Positions 42,343 through 50,119 of a stretch of DNA of 64,000 nucleotides are shown here, piece after piece. The position numbers and the translations under genes are program-made. Origin of the DNA: Flavobacteriia bacterium (lineage in GTDB: Bacteria; Bacteroidota; Bacteroidia; Flavobacteriales_D; Crocinitomicaceae); assembly GCA_947450325.1 (NCBI GenBank), contig CANFUT010000021.1, positions 1-64,000 on the forward strand, in the 5' to 3' direction. The notes under the pieces are model-generated. The model saw only the letters and a program-made list of their open reading frames with translations. It made no database searches and had not been told where the DNA came from. Positions within the stretch are counted from its first letter, which is position 1, and every line of letters starts with the position of its first letter.

Positions 42343-43828
42343 ATGGGGTTTATTCAAAAAGATGCTTTTAGAACAATGCTTATTTCCTATATAGGTCTTG
42401 TTTTAGGATATTTGAATAAAGGAGTTTTATTTATTTTGATTCTATCTACTGAACAAATTGGACTCATCAATCTATTGTTAAGTGTAGGATTACTTTTTGC
42501 TCAATTTGCTAATCTCGGGACAATATATGCGATTACTAAGTTTTTCCCTTTTTTTAGCGATGAAAAGAAAAAAAACAAAGGTTTTTTAGAATTGATAATA
42601 CTCACAGTTGGAGTTGGTATATTAGTATGCACACTTTTTACTTTTATTTTTCAAAACAAAATAGCTGATTATTATTCAATTAAATCAAAAGAATTTGTTG
42701 AATATTATTTTTGGATAATTCCAATTGGTGTGGCTAATGTGTTTTTTTTGATTTTTGAAAACTACTTGAGAAGTTTATATAAAAATTTATTAGCTGTTTT
42801 TAGCTATGAATTGCTGCTGAGAATTTTACTAAGTGTTTTAATAGGATTTTATTATTTTAAAATAATTGATTTTCATTCATTTGTAATACTTCATGCATTA
42901 CTTTATTTAGTTCCAACCATCATATTAGCGAGCTATTTAATTTATTTAAAGGAGCTTAGTTTCAATTTTTCCAAAATTAAAATATCGTCAAAAATCAAGA
43001 AAATAATAATAAGTTATAGTGCATTAAGTTATGTCAATTCATTAGGGAATTTATTAGTTACAACTCTAGATGCAATGATGATCGCATATTTTTTAGGACT
43101 TAAAGCAACTGGTATTTATACAACAATTATTTATCTAACAAGTGCCTTACAAGTGCCGTATAAATCTTTGATACGCGTTAGTTCTCCGTTAATCCCATTT
43201 TATTGGAAACAAAAAAAATGGGATTTGATGCAAGATTTATATCAAAAAGTGAGTTCTGTTTCTCTGGTAATCGCACTTTTCATGTTTTCATTGATTTGGA
43301 TCAATCGAACAGAAATTTTTTCTTTATTGCCTTCGGAATATTTGGAAGGTATTTGGGTTTTTCTGTTTCTAATGATTGGAAAAATTCTAGATCAATATTT
43401 CAAGTTTAAATGGAGTGATTTTTTCTGTTTCAGATAAGTATAAGTATGACATTGTTTTTACATTTATCTTATTAGGTCTTGTTTCGTTTTTAAATTATTT
43501 TTTCATCCCGAAATTCGGAATTGCTGGAGCTGCTCTTTCAACAGGAATTGCTTATGTAAGTTACAACACGGGAAGACTTTTGTTCATTTGGAAAACATAC
43601 AAACTACACCCATTTCAAGTTAATCAATTCAAGATAATTGGCTTATTTTCAATTTTATGTTTTCTTTTTGAAATCAAAAATTGGCAATTTGAAATGATTA
43701 TTGAAGTTCTTTTAAATAGCTTAATATTTTGTCTTTTATTTATCACTCCAATTTATATCTTCAATTGGGAGCCGGAACTAAAATCTTATTGGTTGAAAGG
43801 AAAAAAATTCATTCTTTCAAAGCGCTAA
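42343..43828 (+). pseudogene. Wzx-like polysaccharide flippase, split by a frameshift
   Basis: Two overlapping frames (42343-43437 and 43415-43828) together encode one MATE-fold flippase with about 12-14 membrane segments. It starts with VLGYLNKGVLFILILSTEQIG and ends in HPFQVNQFKIIGLFS followed by a basic tail. The first frame ends after GKILDQYFKFKWSDFFCFR. Reading one base later from 43403 gives SLNGVIFSVSDKYKYD, which is the expected family continuation. So there is one extra base near 43402-43403 (in CAAG), giving a +1 frameshift. Wzx flips lipid-linked oligosaccharide across the inner membrane. It may be a true mutation, phase variation or a sequencing/assembly error. The last four bases overlap the convergent CotH gene. 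Confidence 0.85.
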
Positions 43829-45903
43829 TCCCTCACCAATTTTTTCAAATTACTCTTCTTACCGTCCAAACGTATTTCAACGAAATAGACACCTTTTGGT
43901 AAATTTTCTTTTAAATCAATATCGATTTTTCCTTCAGAAACAAGCATTGAACTTTGAAAAATCTGCTCACCAACCAAATTGCGGATTTTGACTTCTGCTA
44001 GTCCTGCAGATTTACCATTCAATTGGATTGTAAATTGATTTTGAAATGGATTGGGATAAATGCTGAAATCAATTTGAGCGTCGAGTTCATTGATTTTCGT
44101 GAAACCACATGAAATCAAATTTCCCGGTATATTGGCGTCTAACCATTCAAATCTTTGTTTTATCCACCATTTTAAGGTGTCAACTTCAGCTTGGTAAGAA
44201 TTTGCAATATAATAGTTCGGCCAAACGTATGTTCCAATTATTGGCCATTGATTGTAGTTTCTCAATTGACTTTCATTCAATCTATTTGCCATCGAATCTA
44301 AGTAGCTATTTATTATAGTAGTGTCAAAAACAATTGGTTTCAAATTTTCCCATCTACATCGAAGATTATTTTGGAACAATGTATCTTCCATCATTCTATT
44401 CCACCAAAAAGGAATTTGCCATTGATCACCACCACAAACTGTATTGAAATCGAATGAAAATCCGGTCGGATCCCAGGCTTGACAATAATTTGCATTGCCG
44501 TAAGCTAAATCGTAATCCCAAACCGGACCCATTTTTAATTTTCCAACTTTGGACGTTTTGTCTTTGGAGAAAAAAGTGCTGATTCTATATCCATCAACAT
44601 TTTTGTTCATTTCGGAAATCAGCAAATAATCTATAAAAGATTCCTCATCAGCGAAATGCCTGTAACCGTTGATTGTATCTAGGAAATCAATCGTTGCTAA
44701 AGCTGTTTCAAAACTATCGACGTAATTTTTGATGTAGTCAAATTGTTGTGGGACGATTACGTCACTACTCGGATAATCAATCATTATCGTAGGAGCAATT
44801 CCACCAGGATTGTTGGCAGGAGGGAAGTTACTTTGCCATTCACTTGCAGCAGCGCCAGTTCCTTTATCAATTTTTAAAATGTAACCACCGGTTAAATCAT
44901 CCCCCAAAATTTCAGTTGGTTGTAATTTTGCGATGTCTAAACGATCATTACTTCTTTTTATTTTTTCACATAAATAGTAAACACCCCAATATTCTCCATT
45001 TAAAATCAATTCTACATTTTCTCCTCTAGGAGCATAGTAACCCATTTTCTCCCATGTTCTAAAAGTAAAACTGTTTCGCATCAAAGATTTATCGCTGAAG
45101 GCAACACCTAAAATCCAATCATTGTCTTTGGGCATATTTAAAATTGAAGAATCGATAGAATTATTATTCAAATCCCACAATTCAATTGCAAACTGCTTTT
45201 TTGGAAACATTTGCGACGATGAACCTCTGTATTCAATGCCAATTTTACCATCGTAGTTATTTTTTGAATCACTTAAATAATTCCTAATTCCTTCACCATT
45301 GAAAATAATCCCCATGTCAGCAGAAATTTTAGGACTATCTTGAATGCTTTGGCCGAAAGTATTGATTGTAACGATTGGCAAATTAGAACTTGTAAAAACA
45401 AAATAATTTGCTGGATTATTTCCAAAAGTTAAACTCCAATTTACTAAATCACCAAAATCACCTGCTGCAATATCATTTATTTTTAATGTCCATGTTCCAT
45501 TCCCTGATTGTTGATTATTGAATAATCCCATTTGACCACTTGGACGGAAGGTGCCTGTAAAAGGAGCAACACCATCTGAAATTGCTTGGGAAGCATCAAC
45601 ATTGAGGCACGTGTTTTCAAGGTTGTCTTCAGCGCCGCCAATTCCCGAAAAAAGTAAAATTGATACCCCTGTTGGTGAAATTAGTCGAACCTCTAGATCA
45701 GCAAGATAAGTATGAGTTAAATTGATACAAATTGTTTCAAGTCCAAAGTTATTTGTATCAATCACATTCAATAGTCCTGTTACATCTAAAGTGAAATTTG
45801 ACTCAGAATTGTCTGCAATTGGCCCAATATTTCCAGAAAAAGTCTGTGAATTTGAAATATTAATTACAAATAAGAAAAATATTAAAATATTGATTTTCAT
45901 CAT
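43825..45903 (-). CDS. CotH-kinase T9SS surface protein with P-domain
   Basis: The 692-residue protein has a Sec signal (INILIFFLFVINISNSQ) and a proprotein-convertase P/homoB domain (about 25-165: LTHTYLADLEVRLISPTG, GNGTWTLKINDIAAGDFG). A spore-coat CotH-type protein-kinase-like domain follows (about 215-560: GIEYRGSSSQMFPKKQFAI, RNSFTFRTWEKMGYYAPR, YLCEKIKRSNDRLDI, GPVWDYDLAYGN with the D-x-D-like metal site). A T9SS type A domain ends it (IYPNPFQNQFTIQ to KSNLKKLVRD). CotH phosphorylates secreted proteins in Bacillus; here it would act outside the cell. Its 3' end overlaps the flippase by 4 bp. Confidence 0.92.
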   Translation of the reverse strand: MMKINILIFFLFVINISNSQTFSGNIGPIADNSESNFTLDVTGLLNVIDTNNFGLETICINLTHTYLADLEVRLISPTGVSILLFSGIGGAEDNLENTCLNVDASQAISDGVAPFTGTFRPSGQMGLFNNQQSGNGTWTLKINDIAAGDFGDLVNWSLTFGNNPANYFVFTSSNLPIVTINTFGQSIQDSPKISADMGIIFNGEGIRNYLSDSKNNYDGKIGIEYRGSSSQMFPKKQFAIELWDLNNNSIDSSILNMPKDNDWILGVAFSDKSLMRNSFTFRTWEKMGYYAPRGENVELILNGEYWGVYYLCEKIKRSNDRLDIAKLQPTEILGDDLTGGYILKIDKGTGAAASEWQSNFPPANNPGGIAPTIMIDYPSSDVIVPQQFDYIKNYVDSFETALATIDFLDTINGYRHFADEESFIDYLLISEMNKNVDGYRISTFFSKDKTSKVGKLKMGPVWDYDLAYGNANYCQAWDPTGFSFDFNTVCGGDQWQIPFWWNRMMEDTLFQNNLRCRWENLKPIVFDTTIINSYLDSMANRLNESQLRNYNQWPIIGTYVWPNYYIANSYQAEVDTLKWWIKQRFEWLDANIPGNLISCGFTKINELDAQIDFSIYPNPFQNQFTIQLNGKSAGLAEVKIRNLVGEQIFQSSMLVSEGKIDIDLKENLPKGVYFVEIRLDGKKSNLKKLVRD

Positions 45904-45909
45904 TTTAAT

Positions 45910-46944
45910 TTATATTTTATTTTTAAAATTTGGCTTTTTCAACCAACCAACTTTTCTAAAATAAATTAGTAAGATACTTGCGATAAAAAGCATTATACCC
46001 CAAGTTATGTAATATCCATAGCGCATTTCTAGCTCTGGCATAAATTTAAAATTCATCCCATAAACTCCAACTAAAAATGTCAGAGGAATAAAAATCGAAC
46101 TAACAATAGTCAATAACCTCATGATTTCATTCATTCTTTGGCCTTGAACTGCATAATATAAATTAGCCATTCCATCTAAAATTTGCTTATTCGCATCTAT
46201 TTCATCCAAAATAGTTAAACAATTGTCCTTCAGTTCAACAAAAAAATAATGGTTTTCTTTTTTAAGAAAAGGGCTGTGCATTTTTTCTAATTGTGAGGTA
46301 ATTTCACGCATTGGAAAAACAATTTTTCTAAGTTCAATTAATTTTCTTTTTTGAACCTCAATTTTCTTTAAAGTATCACTATGTGGATGTCTAATAACTT
46401 TCGATTCAAGTCTTTCAATTGAAAGAATAATGTCATCTAAAGCTTCAAAGTAGTTGTCAATAATTGCTTCTAAAAGTCTAAACAAAAGAAAATCAGTTCC
46501 TTTTAATCTAATTTTGCCTCTTTTTTTCTCAATCCGATCTCTGACATCTGGAAAATGATCAGAACTTTTTTCTTGAAAAGAAATTAAATATTTTGCACCA
46601 ACAATGAACGAGATACTTTCTTGTTGAAATTGTGATGAATTCGCTTGAGGCAGGGCAGATTTTATTTTAAAAAAAAGATAGTTATTATATTCCTCAAGTT
46701 TTGGACGCTTAAATTCTTTATAAATATCCTCAAAAGTAAGAGATTCTATTTCTAGTTTTTTGCAAAGCTTTTCAATTTGACCTTTGTCATCGATAGAATG
46801 AAAATTAAGCCAATGTGTTTTGCTATTTTGCTTTTGTTGATCGGCAAAATATTCGGCATAAAAATCGACGGTGTTCTTGGTTAAAATGTATGACTCTGAA
46901 TCATAGTCATATAATTGACAATGAAATTTGTGATTTTCTTGCAT
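45910..46944 (-). CDS. corA: Magnesium/cobalt transporter CorA
   Basis: The 344-residue protein has a large cytoplasmic N-terminal domain and two C-terminal helices. The first helix ends in the selectivity signature GMN in FLVGVYGMNFKFMPE (about residue 295), and the next helix is TWGIMLFIASILLIYF followed by a basic tail (RKVGWLKKPNFKNK). It forms a pentameric Mg2+ (also Co2+/Ni2+) channel in the inner membrane. It lies 6 bp before the CotH protein gene, on the same strand, but probably has separate function. Confidence 0.95.
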   Translation of the reverse strand: MQENHKFHCQLYDYDSESYILTKNTVDFYAEYFADQQKQNSKTHWLNFHSIDDKGQIEKLCKKLEIESLTFEDIYKEFKRPKLEEYNNYLFFKIKSALPQANSSQFQQESISFIVGAKYLISFQEKSSDHFPDVRDRIEKKRGKIRLKGTDFLLFRLLEAIIDNYFEALDDIILSIERLESKVIRHPHSDTLKKIEVQKRKLIELRKIVFPMREITSQLEKMHSPFLKKENHYFFVELKDNCLTILDEIDANKQILDGMANLYYAVQGQRMNEIMRLLTIVSSIFIPLTFLVGVYGMNFKFMPELEMRYGYYITWGIMLFIASILLIYFRKVGWLKKPNFKNKI

Positions 46945-47009
46945 TCATTAAAGTTTAGCATAAATGTAGAAAATTATGTCCAATCCGAGTAAATTAGATC
47001 TTATTTGAG

Positions 47010-47393
47010 TTAATAAAATTGAGATTCAACTTTAACTTTTGAAATTTTATAAGCCCAAAAAATAAGAAAAAATTGAATGGGTACTCGAATAATTGCAAAC
47101 CATAACAAGCTGTTATTTGATTCGTAATAATCAACTATCATGGGGAAATGAACCAAAAGTAGGAAGAGGAAAAGCATAAGAATAATACATTTTGCTGCTA
47201 ATTTTCTTGCCTCTTTAAAAACGAGGAAAGTTGCCAAAACAATTTCAAATAGTCCACTTACAGCAACTGCTAAAGCTTTTTCCGAAATAAAATCAGGAAC
47301 AATTTCAATATAAAAAAGTGGATTTATGAAATGATTTATTCCTGCGGCGAAATAAAACAAACTCATTAAAATGAATTGAACTTTTTTTGGCAT
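47010..47393 (-). CDS. DoxX-like membrane protein
   Basis: The 127-residue protein has four hydrophobic helices. It shows the DoxX-like opening LMSLFYFAAGINHFINP, a second helix region SEKALAVAVSGLFEIVLATFL and a C-terminal AIIRVPIQFFLIFWAY. DoxX family members are small inner-membrane proteins with roles in redox or thiosulfate metabolism, but no specific function can be given here. It is a single gene on the minus strand. Confidence 0.78.
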   Translation of the reverse strand: MPKKVQFILMSLFYFAAGINHFINPLFYIEIVPDFISEKALAVAVSGLFEIVLATFLVFKEARKLAAKCIILMLFLFLLLVHFPMIVDYYESNNSLLWFAIIRVPIQFFLIFWAYKISKVKVESQFY

Positions 47394-47477
47394 TTGTAGA
47401 ACTGAAAATAGTTATCCAAATGTAAACTATTTCTTTTGGTTAACTAAAATATTAAATATTATCAAATGATTAATATT

Positions 47478-47879
47478 TTAAAATCTAAAAAATCCTTTTT
47501 TCTTCACTTTTAATTCTGGTGCGTCAGCAGAAGACAATAATTGATAGATATTTCCCCACCCCAAAAAACCACCAATATTTCTGTCGTCGATGAAAATATC
47601 AGCATTTAGTTTTCTTCTTGTGTTTGGCGTAAAATCTTCCTCAGGAAAACTCTTATTTACGGCATAAAAAACAATTCCTTTTTTTTGACAAAACTCAACA
47701 GCTTCATCTAATTCTTGTCCATGACGATAAGTCCAAAGAATTAGTCTGTGGCCATCTTTCTGCAGTAACTCTAAAGTTTCGAAAGCGAACATGAGTGGTT
47801 TTCCAATCCCAGGATATTTGTCTTCTACAATAGTGCCGTCGAAGTCAATTGCTATCGTTTTGGTATTTTGAGGAATCAT
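47478..47879 (-). CDS. HAD-superfamily hydrolase, BT0820-like
   Basis: This 133-residue minimal HAD protein has the nucleophile motif I in IAIDFDGTIVEDKYPG (D-x-D), motif II in LILWTYRHG and the motif IV acid pair in NADIFIDDRNIGG. It has no cap domain, which is typical of the small BT0820-like group in Bacteroidota. Magnesium-dependent phosphatase activity is expected, but the substrate is unknown. It is cytosolic. It is divergent from rpsA across 300 bp of intergenic DNA. Confidence 0.85.
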   Translation of the reverse strand: MIPQNTKTIAIDFDGTIVEDKYPGIGKPLMFAFETLELLQKDGHRLILWTYRHGQELDEAVEFCQKKGIVFYAVNKSFPEEDFTPNTRRKLNADIFIDDRNIGGFLGWGNIYQLLSSADAPELKVKKKGFFRF

Positions 47880-48052
47880 TGATTTTTATTTTGAATGCAA
47901 AATTAATAAAAACTTAAAGTATTTTTTTCTTTGACTTCAAATATTATTTTTCAAACTCTGTTTAGGCCGAATTTTAAAAGGGTTTCTAATCCAAAATATA
48001 TTTTTTTAAGCTTGTCAATCGATTAACAAAGAATATTTTAGTTAATTTTTAT

Positions 48053-48079
48053 TTTGAAAAGAATAAATCGCTAACTTTG
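48053..48079 (+). promoter_or_regulatory. rpsA promoter
   Basis: TTTG (48053-48056) and TAACTTTG (48072-48079) are 19 bp apart, start to start, fitting the Bacteroidota -33/-7 pair. The leader to the rpsA ATG is roughly 95 nt. Confidence 0.7.
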
Positions 48080-48094
48080 CACCCTAATTTAGAG

Positions 48095-48127
48095 AACTGT
48101 TAATTCCAGATTTGACAGTTTTATTTT
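48095..48127 (+). promoter_or_regulatory. rpsA leader hairpin, possible attenuator
   Basis: AACTGT (48095-48100) can pair with ACAGTT (48115-48120), followed directly by TTATTTTT. The short stem with a T-rich tail in the leader resembles a weak terminator. It might allow S1 autogenous control. This is inference. Confidence 0.3.
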
Positions 48128-48180
48128 TAACTTCTTTCGAAAGTACTGGAATTCTTCGAAATACAATTTAAACACGCCAA

Positions 48181-50004
48181 ATGGCTGAAACAAAAATTAC
48201 AGGGCAGGGAACTGCCGATTTTGATTGGGATGCACTCGCAATGGACGGGTACAACAAAATTCAAAGAGCAGAACTTGCTGACAAATACGAAGCAACTTTG
48301 TCTTCTATTAACGAGAAAGAAGTTATTGAAGGAACTGTTGTTGTATTGACAAAAAGAGAAGCGGTTATTAACGTTGGATACAAATCTGAAGGAGTTGTTC
48401 CAGTAAGTGAATTCCGTTACAATCCAGATTTGAAAGTTGGAGACAAAGTTGACGTTTACGTTGAGTGTCAAGAAGACAAAACTGGACAATTGGTTATTTC
48501 TCACCGTACTGCACGTATGCACAAAGCATGGATTCGTGTGAACGATGTATTACGTACAGGTGAAGTGATTACTGGTTATGTTAAATGCAGAACTAAAGGT
48601 GGTTTAATTGTTGATGTTTTCGGAATTGAAGCATTCTTACCAGGTTCTCAAATTGATGTTAAACCAATTCGTGATTACGATATTTACGTTGGTAAAAACA
48701 TGGAATTCAAAGTGGTTAAAATTAACCAAGAGTTCCGTAACGTTGTTGTTTCTCACAAAGCGCTTATTGAAGCTGAGTTGGAAGAACAGAAAAAACAAAT
48801 TATTTCAGGTCTTGAAAAAGGTCAAGTATTGGAAGGAACTGTTAAAAACATCACATCTTACGGTGTATTCATCGATTTAGGTGGTGTTGACGGTTTGATT
48901 CACATTACGGATCTTTCTTGGGGTCGTGTTAATCACCCAGAAGAAATCGTTGAGTTGGATCAAAAATTGAATGTTGTAATTCTTGATTTTGATGACGACA
49001 AAAAACGTATTGCTCTTGGTTTAAAACAATTGCAAGCTCATCCTTGGGATGCTTTGAACACTGAATTAAATGTTGGTGACAAAGTTTCTGGAAAAGTTGT
49101 TGTAATGGCTGATTATGGTGCTTTCGTTGAAATCGCTGCTGGTGTTGAAGGTTTGATTCACGTTTCAGAAATGAGCTGGTCACAACATTTACGTTCTGCA
49201 CAAGATTTCATGAACGTTGGTGATACTGTTGAAGCGGTTATCTTGACTTTGGATAGAGAAGAAAGAAAAATGTCTTTAGGTATCAAACAATTGATGCCAG
49301 ATCCATGGGAAGCTATCGAGGCTAAATATGCAGTTGCAACGCGTCACAACGCGAAAGTTCGTAACTTCACAAACTTCGGAGTTTTCGTTGAATTGGAAGA
49401 AGGTGTTGACGGATTGATTCACATTTCTGATCTTTCTTGGCAGAAAAAAATCAAACATCCATCAGAATTCTGCAAAGTAGGAGACGAAATGGAAGTTGTT
49501 GTATTGGAAATCGATCGTGAAAATCGTCGTATTTCTTTAGGACACAAACAATTGGAGGAAAATCCATGGGAAGTATTTGAAACTATCTTCGGAGAAGGTT
49601 CTGTACACCAAGGTACTATCATCGAAACGAAAGACAAAGCTGGAATCGTTTCTCTTCCTTACGGTGTTGAAGGTATTTGTCCTTCTAAACACTTGAAGAA
49701 AGAAGACGGAACAAACGCGAAAGTCGAGGAAACTTTAGATTTCAAAGTAATTGAATTCAATAAAGATTCTAAGAAAATCGTTGTTTCTCACACTCGTACA
49801 TTCGAAGAAGGTGAAGATCGTCCAACTGCAGCGTCTACAGCAGCAGGGAAAGCAGGAGCTAAGAAAAGTGGAAACGCTGGAGCTGGTAGTGCTACTTCTC
49901 AAGCTGTAAAAGCAATCAACTCAAACTCTGAGAAATCTACTTTGGGTGATTTAGATGCTTTATCTGCATTGAAGAAAACAATGGAAGAAGGAGAAGGAAA
50001 ATAA
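48181..50004 (+). CDS. rpsA: 30S ribosomal protein S1
   Basis: The 607-residue protein has six S1 (OB-fold) domains starting about residues 50, 135, 215, 300, 390 and 475. Each has the typical pattern, as in VKNITSYGVFIDLGGVDGLIH, VVMADYGAFVEIAAGVEGLIH and VRNFTNFGVFVELEEGVDGLI. The C-terminal tail is Ala/Gly-rich and low complexity (TAASTAAGKAGAKKSGN), as in Bacteroidota S1. It binds mRNA on the 30S subunit; in this phylum, where Shine-Dalgarno sites are rare, its contribution to initiation may be larger. Its codon choice is visibly more biased than that of its neighbours, as expected for high expression. Confidence 0.97.
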   Translation: MAETKITGQGTADFDWDALAMDGYNKIQRAELADKYEATLSSINEKEVIEGTVVVLTKREAVINVGYKSEGVVPVSEFRYNPDLKVGDKVDVYVECQEDKTGQLVISHRTARMHKAWIRVNDVLRTGEVITGYVKCRTKGGLIVDVFGIEAFLPGSQIDVKPIRDYDIYVGKNMEFKVVKINQEFRNVVVSHKALIEAELEEQKKQIISGLEKGQVLEGTVKNITSYGVFIDLGGVDGLIHITDLSWGRVNHPEEIVELDQKLNVVILDFDDDKKRIALGLKQLQAHPWDALNTELNVGDKVSGKVVVMADYGAFVEIAAGVEGLIHVSEMSWSQHLRSAQDFMNVGDTVEAVILTLDREERKMSLGIKQLMPDPWEAIEAKYAVATRHNAKVRNFTNFGVFVELEEGVDGLIHISDLSWQKKIKHPSEFCKVGDEMEVVVLEIDRENRRISLGHKQLEENPWEVFETIFGEGSVHQGTIIETKDKAGIVSLPYGVEGICPSKHLKKEDGTNAKVEETLDFKVIEFNKDSKKIVVSHTRTFEEGEDRPTAASTAAGKAGAKKSGNAGAGSATSQAVKAINSNSEKSTLGDLDALSALKKTMEEGEGK

Positions 50005-50026
50005 TCTGGTCCTGATTTTAAATAAA

Positions 50027-50058
50027 ATTTCCCGGTAATGAAAATTATCGGGATTTTT
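50027..50058 (+). terminator. Terminator of rpsA
   Basis: CCCGGTAAT pairs with ATTATCGGG (one G-T pair), followed by a run of seven T residues. Confidence 0.85.
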
Positions 50059-50119
50059 TTGCAGAATTTTTTATATTGCAATTAAATTGCATTAAAGAAT
50101 AAATATTACCTTTGACATC

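Larger units (their letters stand above)
47880..48180. other. Intergenic region upstream of rpsA
   Basis: No gene is seen. The region holds the rpsA promoter (48053-48079) and a leader of about 95 nt with a small hairpin at 48095-48120. The stretch 47880-48050 is AT-rich without recognisable structure. Confidence 0.6.
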
